Shown here piece after piece: positions 33,373 to 44,730 of a stretch of 64,000 nt of DNA. The position numbers and the translations under genes are program-made. The notes under the pieces are model-generated. The model saw nothing but the letters and a program-made list of their open reading frames with translations. It had not been told where the DNA came from and made no database searches. The DNA is from Vitis vinifera (taxonomy: Eukaryota; Streptophyta; Magnoliopsida; Vitales; Vitaceae). Location of the stretch: positions 9,140,001-9,204,000 of the forward strand of contig NC_081807.1 in assembly GCF_030704535.1 (NCBI RefSeq), read 5' to 3'. Numbering within the stretch: position 1 is the first letter of the stretch; each line of letters starts with the position of its first letter.

Positions 33373-34140
33373 CTACAATGTATTAAAGTTCCACGAGATA
33401 TCTCCCAGAGTGGCAAGCCATTGAGTTCCCAAGATAAGATCATAAGTCTCCAGAGGCAGAACATAAACCTCCGCAATAAATTCTTGCCCTTGCATTCTCC
33501 ACCTGAAGTCTGAACATAGAGCTGTACAGTGAAGTTCGTGCCCATTTGCTACGGTCACCCTTATCCCTCTAGCCTTCTGCCAACAACAGTCAACCCTTTT
33601 TGCCACCTTAGAACTCAGGAAATTATGAGAGCTTCCTAAGTCTATTAGCACAAATAAGGAGCGCCCCTTGTAATTTCCATTCAAGGTCATAGTTTGTGAG
33701 TCTTCATTGCTCATAAGAGCATTAAGAGACAGCTGAATCTGTTCATCCTCCTCACCCAAGCCTTCCATTTGTAAATTCCCTTCAGGCCCCTCACCATCTG
33801 TCTCCACCTGAATCTGCATAACATACAGTTGTTTCCTTTTGCATTTATGGCCAGGAGTAAATTTCTCATCACACCAGAAACATAAACCCTTAGCCCGACG
33901 CTCGTCTAGGTCTCTGTTAGAGAAATTTCGATGGTTTCTAGTGGTGATTCCAGGATTGGTTTTAGGTATATTGGTTGATGGTGGTAAGGGTAGCAGTCCG
34001 GCATTTGTAGTTTTCGGGAAAGTGGTGTTACTGAGGTTGGTAGCATTTTGGGAAATAGAGGTGATTGGCGTGGCTTTGTGGTAATGGTTAGTGGTGGGTG
34101 AGTATAGGCTAGGTCCTTTGGAGACTGGTTTTGGTTTGTT
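33373..34140 (-). pseudogene. gypsy gag C-terminus (CCHC) and protease
   Basis: In frame with the gag part, from which it is separated only by the TAG at 34141-34143. It contains a zinc knuckle C-x2-C-x6-H-x-C-type sequence, LCFWCDEKFTPGHKC (about 33900-33850). The retropepsin-like protease follows. Its active-site D-S/T-G is D-L-G here (VLIDLGSSHNF, about 33650), which a single C-to-T change explains. It ends at the TAG at 33373-33375. Confidence 0.85.
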
Positions 34141-34842
34141 CTACAAAGCGGCTACTGCTATTTCTTGTAATCTGGCCAGAGAGTAAGCATCAGCAAGTGT
34201 TTGTGGTTTGAACATTCGAACGGGCATCTGGAGTTCATCAATCAAACCAGACAAGAAAAAACTTAAGGCATGGGATTCTTTGATATCAGCTCTAGGATAC
34301 AATTCATCAAATTCATCCATATAGCTCTGCAGTGAACCTGTTTGCCTTAAATTGCGCAGATCCGCAATCGGATCATCAAAAACATGTTGCCCAAATCTAG
34401 CATTCAAAGCAATGACATATTCAGACCAATCAAGGTAGGCTTCATTACCTCTACACTTAATATAACCCTGATGCCACTGGATCGCTTTTCCCTCTAAGTG
34501 AAGAGCTGCCAGGCGCACTCTAGCTTCCGGAGGAGTCCGATCGACTTCGAAGAAATACTCCACCCGAAGTAACCAACCATCTAATCCACCTCCATTAAAC
34601 TTTGGAAAGTCCACCTTGGTCGAATGACCGAGTTGATTCTCCCACCTACGTTCTTCTCCCCTATTGGTCATCACCTCCTGGTTCTGAAGGCTCAAGCCTC
34701 CGATCAAACTTTTGAGATCAGCAAAAGATTTGACAGCTTTTTCTTTTGATTCGCGACGCCACAACTCCTGTTTACTTTCGAACTCTTTCATCATCTCAAG
34801 CATTTCGCGTCTGACTTCCTGTGAACGAGTTGCTTCTGCCAT
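34141..34842 (-). pseudogene. gypsy gag N-terminal part
   Basis: Starts at the ATG at 34842 (MAEATRSQ). It contains the retrotransposon gag core: FPKFNGGGLDGWLLRVEYFF, ALHLEGKAIQWHQGY and the LRQTGSLQSYMDEFDEL motif. It ends at an in-frame TAG (34141-34143) in the linker before the zinc knuckle. The PBS and 5' LTR lie immediately upstream (34867-35311). Confidence 0.88.
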
Positions 34843-34884
34843 CGTTCCTTCCACAAGCGAAGAAACGTCGACTCTGATACCAAC

Positions 34885-35311
34885 TGATGCAAACTTAAAT
34901 GAAATGCGACATAAGAAGAAGAAGAGAGGCGGATGGAGAGAGAATAGGCAATCTTATTGATGACAATATGAAAGATAACAGAGCAGAGAGGAGATGAGCA
35001 ATTCACACAATTCCCACAACATCCCTGACCCTTCATCTCTCTCACACTCATATACTATCTCTATAACAAATTGCAATAACTTCTCTAACAAACTCCCGAG
35101 AATATCGTTAAGCCGCTTCTCACAGGAATAACAGAAATGAAGAAAGGAAAAGATAAGGAAATGACAGAAAGAAATGAAATAAGTGCTAGCTGGCGTGCCT
35201 ATCCATTCCTTTCGCATAAAACGCACCGCATCACTTTTCTGGTTTGCATGAAACGCACCGCATCACTAACATGGTTCTCCTCACGGTGTCGTTTACCAGC
35301 TGTTCGCATCA
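34885..35311 (-). repeat. gypsy LTR (5' LTR in element orientation)
   Basis: 427 bp, the same length as its partner at 28907-29333, with seven differences counted by eye. Followed (plus side) by the 'agttt' target duplication. Confidence 0.95.
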
Positions 35312-35316
35312 AGTTT

Positions 35317-35666
35317 GGAGATAGCCATCTGACTTCATTCTTTGTTGGGGTTGAAATTTCAAATTTGAGCAAAGTTAACGGAATCAACGGCCACAATCAG
35401 AAACCGAAGGAAGAAAATTGGAAATTTTTAAGAAGTGGAGGTCCACACAGCCCTTGCCATCAATGTCAGATAATTTAAATGATTATAACGAATGATTAAA
35501 ATATCGGTAATTACTAATATATCAATACTTCGATTTTATAAATATATCATATAGATCAAAAGCATAACAGATATTTTGACACAAAATATCATAAAAATTA
35601 ATAAAAATTCTGAAAAATATAAAAAAAAAATCAAATTATATAAGTAAAAATAGATATTTTAAGTTA

Positions 35667-35723
<57 letters not shown>

Positions 35724-36392
35724 GTCATATTTGATAATAATATGGATAAAAAATATAAATTTTATAAATATACATTTATTATTAAATTGCATTTTAAATT
35801 ATTTTATAACATTATTATAATAATATGTCTAATTTTAAAATATATTTAATATTAAAATTATGATCCATTTTAATTTAAATGTACTCAATGATATCAAATA
35901 AATAATAATATATGCATCATTTTTTTAATATTTATTTTTATTATATTTAATAAATATATAGATTATATAAAAAAGAAAATTATGTTTTTATATTTTTGGC
36001 ATTAAATTAAATCAAATATAAAAATAAAATAATTATAATTTATTTATTTAATAATAAAAAAAGCAAAACTTGTATGGAAAAATCAATTAAATGTCGATAA
36101 AATATCTAGAAATATTGTTTGAAACAAGAAAAAATCAAAAAATTGATAAAATATCTAAAAATATTGGTTAACGGATACATCTTCTCAAATTGGATATATC
36201 ATAGTTAAATGGAGGATATATCCAGATATTTTAATCCTTAGGTACAACAATGAGCCTTTAATGCTATCATCCAACATTTACCTTTAAAACAAACCAACCT
36301 AACCTCAGACAAAACCCACCTGTGAATCAGTGCCAGAAGAATATTCAAACAACTAATTAATAAGAAAATGCAATTTGGGGATGATATGAATC
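35317..36392. repeat. TBL 3' flank (continuation) with (AT)n tract
   Basis: 35317-35480 and 36240-36392 align with the TBL 3' flank at 49520-49841. In between, about 35485-36235 is extra AT-rich DNA with an (AT)n tract at 35676-35719 and the phrase 'aaatatc(t/g)a.aaaatatt' repeated near 36100 and 36150, i.e. an unclassified insertion absent from the other copies. Confidence 0.6.
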
Positions 36393-39300
36393 TCAGTTTT
36401 GAAACTTGATATTGTTTAGATGCGTTATGAACAAGTCATTCCAAGTATCCGTAGTTCCTGGTAGGCACCAGTCCATACAATCGTCATGCTTCTTTTCGCC
36501 AGCTGTGGAGGGATGGGCATCTGCTCTAAACTCGTTCATCCGGGTTATCTCCAAAATATGGAAATCAGAGCCTTTCAAGGCCTTGTATAGGTGCTGGTTC
36601 ACGAGGCGTGTCTCCACATTTGTCCCATTGTTCTTCAAAGAGAAGAGCTCTTCAACCTGAAAGACAACACTGGAACTTACAACCTTGGTGGTATTGGAAA
36701 AAATACGACCCTTCAAACTCCGAGTAGCAGGAAGGACATGATAACATATGGGGAAAAGCCCATAAGAGGAATGAATGTAATAGGGGAGAAATTTCCCTCA
36801 AACCAACTAATGTGGTCATTTGTTGACCAGAAAGAGAAAATCCAGATGGGCATGAATTTAAGCAATTTTTAAGATTATGACTGTCCGGTGTTCTTAGTAG
36901 TTCCTTGCTTATGAGTCTATAGCGCTTCCTTGAATCTTATTTAAAATTTAGAAAGTCTTCTTAGCTGGAAATTACTTAATTCAAGAAATTTCTATTTCAA
37001 TTCTATTTTCTTTAGGTTTTTGTTTTTGATGAGTATCTACTTCAATTTCAATTATAAGTGTTTTCTTGGGTTCCAAACCAGCCCATCAGGAATTAAAGAA
37101 ACTCAATTTCATATAAATCTTGGTTAATTTTGTTCGTATAAGATTCTTTTGCTAGCCTAGAAAGTTTTCAGGAGTCCAAACAAGATGTTATTCACCAAAA
37201 TGAGCTTAGAGTTTGATTAATGGAAATATGAAAGTTCTAGTTTGAAGATTGAGCATCACAGACATGATTGTCTAGGTTCTTCTTATTTTGTCATTTTGTT
37301 TAATTGTTCCTTTTAATTTGGTGAATCATTACGTGAACTTTTCACAAGATCGACCCTTTCAATAAGTATAAGCAACTTTTTAACCAAGATACTCTAACCT
37401 ATCTTAACCTCACCTCCCTATCACTAAAATCGTAAGTTTTCCTTGTTAAGAAATTACAACAAGCATTTCCCTAAATTGCAGGCCCAATCATTTAACCAGC
37501 AAACCAAACACTACTTCCTGGCCTGTAAAACCATAAACTTTCCCAAACCTTGGCCAACTGGTAATGTAGAGCGTAGAAACTATTATCTTGAGATCAAACC
37601 ATCACCTACCAACACAATGTTCAATGACACTCATAATACTGAACGATTCTTCTCTCCACAAATGAGATCTATCAAAAATGTAAATATAAAAATTAAGAAA
37701 ATTAACACTCCATAGTAAAGAATGTGGCATTTTTGGCACTGCCAAATCTCTTCATCCATCTAGGCTCAGGTCTGCACCCCTAATATGTGACATGTGATCA
37801 GTTCTTAGATTATTTCACAACTTTTCCTCTAAGATAATACTTAAATTATTTATCCACAAAAGAAGAAACTCATATAAGCCAATAAAACAAGTAGTCATAT
37901 CACAGTTTAAACAGAGGCAAGAATTTTAAGAACAAAAATGAATTCAAGTGTACTAACAAGACAAGCATTGATGCCTCCCTACTGCTTGGGTTTGAGAACA
38001 CAAATCATGCCTTGCCATTTTCCCATACTTGTGCAAATGTAAAAACTGTATCTTATGAGAGAATTTTCAGAGTGGTCAAATGCTGGTTTACAGAATTATG
38101 GCTGCAAAACAGTCTCCACATTCTGCAACTACTTGAAAATGAGTGTTTAGATCAGTCTCTAACATCCTCTGGTAAAACAAATTTTACCATGCCTAATGTG
38201 AATAGTTGATTTAGAAGGGTTTTCATCTTATATCACAGCCAGAATCTTGAAAAACAAACATTTCTGTACTGAGCATTGAAGGAACCATACACAGAATATG
38301 CCAGGTTCTTTTAACTGAAAAAAGGAAGGGTCTAGAGCCCAAATGACAAACATTTCTGTCCCACCATGCTAGTTTCATGCTCCCCAGGTGCTTTCAATGA
38401 AATTTACTAAGTATGCAGCCAGATACATACATTTGCCACCTTCATAAAGCAAAATATAATTCACATTAAAAATCTAGCCTAAGTTGTCAATGGAAACTAC
38501 AGAATATGGGGTTTCAGGGGAAAAACAATATTACCAGTGTCCTGTGTTAAAGATAAGAATATCATGGAAGCTTGGAGCCTCGGCCCATGTACCATCTGGG
38601 ATATCAACATCAACTCGAAAACCCTCTTTATATCCAAGTGATTCTAATGTGCCACCATTAGCATCAGCTGACCACCTACATGAGATAGGAGTGAAGCAAG
38701 CCTCCATAACAGTGCAGTAGAAGAGAAAAAAATATATATATAGCAAGACACAAAATCAACAAATCCAAAACCAATGCTCAAAAGTCAAAATGAACCCAAC
38801 TAAACACCATCAGTGAAATTCCAGACAATCTCATTTATGTGACATCCTAAAGGAAAAGAGGGAAACAGCATCCGCAGTGACTACATGATCTACAGCACTA
38901 ACCCAGACTGGGGAAACAGGAGTTCAAAGAATGTGCCAGATGACATCATGCCCGCATCAATAATGATTCACCAGCACATGATTATCATGAAGCTTAAACT
39001 AAATGACTCATCCTGGCAGAGGACTTCACTTTAAAGAATAATATCTAAAATTGCCAATGGTAACTGCTTTACATCCAATGCCTTCAGATTTGACTGAACC
39101 CCAATTATTTTTGTACCAGCAGTCAGAACTCCATTAATACAATGTAGAAAATAACATGCCCTCTAGAATAAATCAAGCTTTTCTTCATCCATGTCAAAAT
39201 TTTCTGGTTCTGAATTGTTTGGGGTTGAACCAATTAATGCATAGAAATGTAATCACTATCACTTCCAAATTCATAGGCCACAAACTTAGAAAAAGTTTTT

Positions 39301-42299
39301 TTCCAAGCTGAACACAATTTCAATAAAAAGTCTCTACTTCAAATACTAAGATACAGGTTTTCACAACACTTTTTCCATTACCACAAATAGGGAACCATCA
39401 TCTCATGAGCATCAAGGAATCATTTGATTATGTGAACTCCAAGTTTTAGAGCTCATCAGTAATTAGGACTAGATACATTGAGTTTTAAATATCTGATTTA
39501 AACTCCTAATAGAAACAGGTTGTAAAGTTTTCGACCATTCATAAATTTGGTCAAATTAATTAAAATTACATCTAAAAAATTGTCATATAAGGATATCCCC
39601 AATTCCCCCACAAGGGTTTGAAACATAGGGAAAATCCTAGCCGATCATGCAATTATTTTAGTGCAATTGATCTACTAATTATACAGCGCATCATGAAGCT
39701 TTTTGCTCTTTATGGCCTGTTTTAAGGGAAACCAAGAACCTGTGCATTTTGAATATGCATAATTATCTGTTAAACAAACTTCAACCAATGACACACCTTC
39801 ATTACATTTAGGAAATCATGTCTTCAACAGATACTTGCCCTCCACCATCAGAGATCACTAATTGATGGGTCTCATTTAATATATCAAATGCACAAGAGGT
39901 CAACTAGATTATTGAGTTCTAAATATCTTATTTTAAATTTTTATTCAAAAGCATATGAAAGGTTTTCCACCATCACAAATTTAGTTGAATTTGATTAAAA
40001 CTATACTATAAAATCAAGCCAATTTTTGTGCTTTTTAAAAAAAAAAAAAAAAATTGAATCACTATAGGTATCTGCAGCACTACTCCTATTAGGGTTTTGG
40101 GCAACAGGACTAATCCCTGATTCAGTCCAAAGAGGCATGTTTTAGAGGAACACAAACCAGTGCACTTAGAACTATATCGAAGTCAATGTACTTTGGAACT
40201 CAATATGCAACTGATTGTACACCAAAAAAAAAAAAAAACAGAAGGATTCTTGAGGTCAGTGAGATAAGCTATATACTCACCTAGATGGGCATCCTTCCAA
40301 TTCCACAATATCTACACTTGATGATAGACTACAGGTTGACAAATCGGATTCTTATGCCATTCCCAGTTCTTCAAATCTGAGATAGTTAGCCTCTTTCTAT
40401 CAACATTCTAGCATGACTTAACTGGAAACAGTACTGTAGCATTCAAAATTCTCTACATCAAGTTGACATACTCTCAGGAGGATTTTATTTGGACCTACCC
40501 ATCCTACTAGACTAAAACATTGGAGATTTCCCTTCTAATCCATCATAGATAATTCAATCACCAGTCCAGTAAAGATATGAGACTAGGAAATTAAGTTTCT
40601 AGCTCCTTATGAAAGGGAAATGATTACTCAACACATTAAACACACCCTTGTAGGATATATGTTCCCACAAAGCAATACAATCAAAATAACGTTCAGTGGT
40701 TGCTTCTTTGAGAATCATGTCCAAATAGAATTAGGATATTTAAATAGAAAACATGGAGCATCATGTTTTCCTTTTTCTAAATGTTATTATGAAAGAAATC
40801 CACCAAGGCAGAAATGGTAGCTTCCATAATGGTCTATAGAGGAGAAGCACATACAGGGACCACACACACATTTTGGTAACTTTAACAATCTTATGCTTAG
40901 GCAGGTCATACAGGGACCACACACACATGTTCACCTATCCAAATTCTTAGTTATATCTAGAGAACAGACATATTCACCTATCCAATTCCTAGTCACAATC
41001 TTATTCTTGAACAAAAAGTTTGTGAACAATTTTTAGTTTAATAAATGAGAATTACATATTCAGTCTGCATTAACAGCAATCGGAATGAATCCCATAAAAG
41101 TACAACTGCTTCAAAAAGAAGATTAGCATACAAATAATCCATTTTCCCCCATAACCAGAAAGTAAACCAAAAGAATAAAAGGAGAAAAATAAGTATTTAG
41201 CAACAATATTACATTTCTAATATGAAGCCTTTCTACAAATGACATTCCTAAATTTTGTTTGAACCTGATAAAGGCAAATCAATGGAAAACAAACCCTTTT
41301 TCCAATTGGCTCCAATTTACCCAATCTTTCATTTTCAGGTTCAACCAAGGTTTAAAATTACATGATTGCTTCAAAACTATGATGATTATGCTGAATTGCA
41401 CATGACCCAAGCTTGTAACCAAATATTTTACAAACAAGCAGTATTCAATTTCTCAATTCCCTTCACATGTTTGGAGGCCAAGAAACTACAGGAAACTAAA
41501 AGAATCAATAATTTAAAGTCTAATCATTTTCATCCTGCAACCCCACAGAAAGGAGAAATGCCTGTCTACCCAGTTCAATAGAAAACAATATCTACCTTAC
41601 TTTTAAGCGAGTCACTTGGCCAAAACAATGCAAAGCACAGACATTAAAAATTACAGGCGCTGTGGCATTTTTGAAGACAAAAGAATGAACAAATTCATTT
41701 TTATTGTTTTCAAGCAATGCATTTTAACAAATTCGAAAAGAATGAGTGAAAAATAAATATAAAATGTTTTCAAAAACAGTTCTTGAAATCGTATCAGCAA
41801 CTTTTCGGTTCTGTTTTATTTTCCATTTATGCCACCAAACTGGCCTATAATTTCTTTTTTATTTTCCAAGAAATCAAAAGAGAGGCAATTTACTTTTCAA
41901 GTGAAAGAGAGTACAGCGATGGTGTTCCTGAACCGCTCCAAAAATCGAACCGGATCAAATCGAGGAAGATCACAGCCTTTGGGCTTCCAACGCCACTTGA
42001 TAATATCCAAACCATTGGATTTATTACTGGCAATGCAATTCCATCCCTTGAAAATCTCCTTACATGTGTGATCATACGGCGCAGATCTCACACCGGGATC
42101 ATAGATCCAAATCCCATCCGAATAATCGTACGGCTCAACCAAGATCGGAGTTCCAGAGGAATCGCTACGTTTGAATTGGAGGTTTTGGTGGTTATGAGGA
42201 GAAACATAGGATTTGAAGGGAGAGTGGACGAGGAAGGGAGAGGCGAGGCAGAGGAGAGAGGTGGAGCAGGAGGAGGAGTGAGAAGCGTTCGGATGGCGC
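36393..42299 (-). pseudogene. TBL/PMR5-type acetyltransferase pseudogene
   Basis: A paralogue of the intact TBL gene at 49842-59041, colinear in introns and flanks. Surviving: most of exon 1 (41915 to about 42299), exon 3 (38535-38675, 141 bp as in the intact gene), about 25 bp of exon 5 (near 37645-37669) and exon 6 (36393-36656). Missing: the start codon and first ~20 codons plus part of the membrane anchor, exon 2 with the catalytic GDS motif (the intron sequences around 41210 join directly), exon 4 (join near 38262) and most of exon 5. In exon 6 the catalytic DxxH reads DCMD instead of DCMH. It cannot make an active enzyme. Confidence 0.9.
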
Positions 42300-42676
42300 A
42301 GCTAGAGGATTGAACATCAAGATCGGACTCTATATTTAATTATTAAATAGAGGAACTATAAAAATCGTGTCTTAATCATTGTAACAATAAAGCATTAAAG
42401 GGGATATGAAGATGCCATTAAAGGCACCATGGAACCGACGTTATCATTAACAGGAAGTGACAATAAAAAGAGAATCTCAGCATGAACAAAATACACAGAT
42501 TCATCAACCCATAAAGGCTGTATACTAATCTTAAATTGCATCAACATTTATTGGTTGGCACAGTCCAAACAATCTGAAGGTAAAGCACAAGATATTGAAG
42601 TCAACATTACAACACTACATGGTGTATTTCACATCAAGCCAAGTTACTGAATAAGCTTTCAACCATCGTCTCTCCT

Positions 42677-44062
42677 CTATACATCCTTCTTTTTTGGGGT
42701 CATCGCTGGGGCTCTGCAGAGGGGGCAGACATTCTTCACCAGCACCCACTTCTTCAAGCAATCTGCATGGTACTCATGCCCACAATCAAGAAATCCAATC
42801 TTCTCTTCATTCTCATACTCCTCCTGGCATATAATGCAAGAATCATTTTCCTGATCCATACTTGCACCCTCTTCCAGATTCAGACAAGTTGAAGATATAT
42901 AAGTTCTAGTTTTTAGACAATTTGTAATGGATTCCTCTGAAAGCCCTGTGCTTACTTCCCCTACTTGATAAGATGCTGAAAGATCTAGTATGGCAACTTC
43001 TTCTTCTGGGAGCGTTCTCAAGTAAGGCAGATTACCATGTCTCGATGTTGCCTCAGGTGCGACTCCCCCTCGATGAGATCGATCTATCCTGATCCAAGTA
43101 GGTGGAACAGGTCCTGGATGCCTGTGCCCTGCCTCTACACCGACCTGAGGAGGCACAGGACTACGTGAACTAATCGTGGCAAGTCTATACGAAGATGCCA
43201 CTACTTGAGGGTGGAAATGGCTTCTTGCCCCTTGCATAGGTGGTGGTGGTGGTGGATAATGAAGATTATGGTGCCGGTGAAGGACAGGAGGTTGAAGGTA
43301 ATCTGTGGAACTTCTGCCACTAGATGTATCATGATATCCCTGTATACCCACATTCCCAGCCTCTCTAGAACCTCCACTGATGTTGCTCCCATGCAAATAA
43401 GGTAAAGCAGGTCCATGATTCCAGGCCAAAGTTCCCCCACCACTACCATTATTGCCTGATTGTTGGTCAACCCAGGGATCGCCAGAAGGCTGAAAAGGAT
43501 GGCCAATATAGTTTCCTTGCACCAAATGGTAATGATTATGTGCCAGAACAGAATCCAGCCCAACACCACCTGATCTGTTCCTCACACTTCTGTGAGATCC
43601 TACTTCCATGATTGAAGGAGCATTATTCCCTCTGTACTGCGGCTGGGCAAAGGCAAAAGATGCAGAATCCATCACGGGAACCCCGAATTCAAGATGCCTT
43701 GTATTGAAAGGGGGAGCCGAAGAACTAGAGCTTGCAAAGCCGTTAAAATACTGAAAATTCCCCTGGATGCCTTGAGAATTCTTTCGATCATATGTAGAAA
43801 CTCCAATGACTCCGTGATTGCTGGAAGATGGCAGCTGACCAGATGGTCCATGATTCATAGAAACAGGGAACCCTCTGTATCCAGACGAAGGGGTCGAGTA
43901 AGGATCATAAATGTTGGATCGAGGAGCAACAGCTATATCAAGACTTGGGAGTGGATGATGAAGGCGAATCCCATAGAACATAGCAGAGCCATCATAATGC
44001 TGAGGTAAATGAGGCGCATCAAAATGACTTGAATTCTCTGGAGCTGAAAACATGGTGGGCAT
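42677..44062 (-). CDS. RING-H2 E3 ubiquitin ligase, MBR/RHG1A-like, N-terminally short
   Basis: An uninterrupted frame of 461 codons from the ATG at 44062 (a second in-frame ATG follows at residue 4). The C-terminal 53 residues hold a RING-H2 domain C-x2-C-x14-C-x-H-x2-H-x2-C-x10-C-x2-C, from CIICQ to CPLCR, which binds two zincs and recruits E2~ubiquitin. The rest is low-complexity, rich in Gly, Ser, His and Pro, with the family phrases MEVGSHRSVRNRSG, GLDSVLAHNH and GNYIGHPFQP. Plant proteins of this type (MBR, ZFP1, RHG1A-like) are usually longer, with a conserved N-terminus that I do not find upstream, so this may be a 5'-truncated or retroposed copy. No intron is visible inside. The intact frame argues for function; a broken copy lies at 26145-27290. 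Confidence 0.75.
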   Translation of the reverse strand: MPTMFSAPENSSHFDAPHLPQHYDGSAMFYGIRLHHPLPSLDIAVAPRSNIYDPYSTPSSGYRGFPVSMNHGPSGQLPSSSNHGVIGVSTYDRKNSQGIQGNFQYFNGFASSSSSAPPFNTRHLEFGVPVMDSASFAFAQPQYRGNNAPSIMEVGSHRSVRNRSGGVGLDSVLAHNHYHLVQGNYIGHPFQPSGDPWVDQQSGNNGSGGGTLAWNHGPALPYLHGSNISGGSREAGNVGIQGYHDTSSGRSSTDYLQPPVLHRHHNLHYPPPPPPMQGARSHFHPQVVASSYRLATISSRSPVPPQVGVEAGHRHPGPVPPTWIRIDRSHRGGVAPEATSRHGNLPYLRTLPEEEVAILDLSASYQVGEVSTGLSEESITNCLKTRTYISSTCLNLEEGASMDQENDSCIICQEEYENEEKIGFLDCGHEYHADCLKKWVLVKNVCPLCRAPAMTPKKKDV

Positions 44063-44239
44063 AACTACTAACACTAAACATTTGGTAATCTACCCTTTAT
44101 AACAACTAACACTTGAGAAAATAGAAACACTTGCGAAAATAGAAACTTCTAATTCTAATATATTTCTACCGTTTAAAACTTTACATCTCAGAAATAGAAA
44201 GAAAAAAATATTCTCTTTTCACTTTTTAGAAACCAAATC

Positions 44240-44281
<42 letters not shown>
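44240..44281. repeat. (ATT)n microsatellite
   Basis: About 14 ATT units; a second shorter run is at 44680-44700. The whole of 44100-44730 is AT-rich, homopolymer-laden and non-coding. Confidence 0.9.
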
Positions 44282-44282
<1 letters not shown>

Positions 44283-44730
44283 AATGATTTTTACAACTTT
44301 AATTCAAAAAAATCCCACCTCATTCTTATTAAAACAATTTTTTTACATAATCCTTAGAAAAAAAAAATATCTCCAATTCCAATTGAAAGAAGAGAGTTTT
44401 TTTTTTTAATTTCATTGAAAATGTATCTCACAAATTGAATTTAACGTTTAAAAAAAAAAATCTTCAATTTTATTAAAAAGAGTCTCAAATTTTATTCTAA
44501 GATTTACAAAGAAAATCAAATTTATTAAAAACTATAAATTTTACAAAAAAAGCTTAAAAAATATTTAAGAAAAAAACACAAAAAGAGTTCAAATTTATTT
44601 CCTATTTTTTAAAAAAGATTTTGTAGTTTCATCCAAAAAACATTTTTACAACTTTTATTGAAAAAACATTACTTTAACTATTATTATTATTATTATTATT
44701 TAATAATATTAAAAATGATTTTTTTTTATT

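Larger units (their letters stand above)
28907..35311 (-). mobile_element. Ty3/gypsy LTR retrotransposon, full length, minus strand
   Basis: Two 427-bp LTRs (28907-29333 and 34885-35311) begin TGATGCAAAC and end GTTCGCATCA. A perfect 5-bp duplication 'agttt' flanks them (28902-28906 and 35312-35316). The PBS is the initiator tRNA-Met type (tggtatcagagtc, next to the right LTR), and a purine tract gaagggag abuts the left LTR. In minus-strand order it encodes gag, a CCHC knuckle, protease, reverse transcriptase, RNase H, integrase and a chromodomain-like tail, which fits the chromovirus branch of gypsy. By eye the LTRs differ at seven positions, six of them transitions, so insertion is fairly recent. 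Four in-frame stops and a 990-bp insertion in integrase make it non-autonomous now. Confidence 0.95.

Noticed and set aside
41783-42313. Plus-strand open frame of 176 codons
   Set aside because: Antisense shadow of TBL pseudogene exon 1; the plus frame at 58598-59059 is likewise the shadow of the intact exon 1.
43201-43569. Minus-strand open frame of 122 codons
   Set aside because: Alternative frame inside the RING gene; its hydrophobic composition is a frame-shift by-product. The same applies to 26575-26940.
44062-44074. Upstream extension of the RING frame to 44074
   Set aside because: The codon at 44072-44074 is GTG, not a normal plant start; the ATG at 44062 was preferred.
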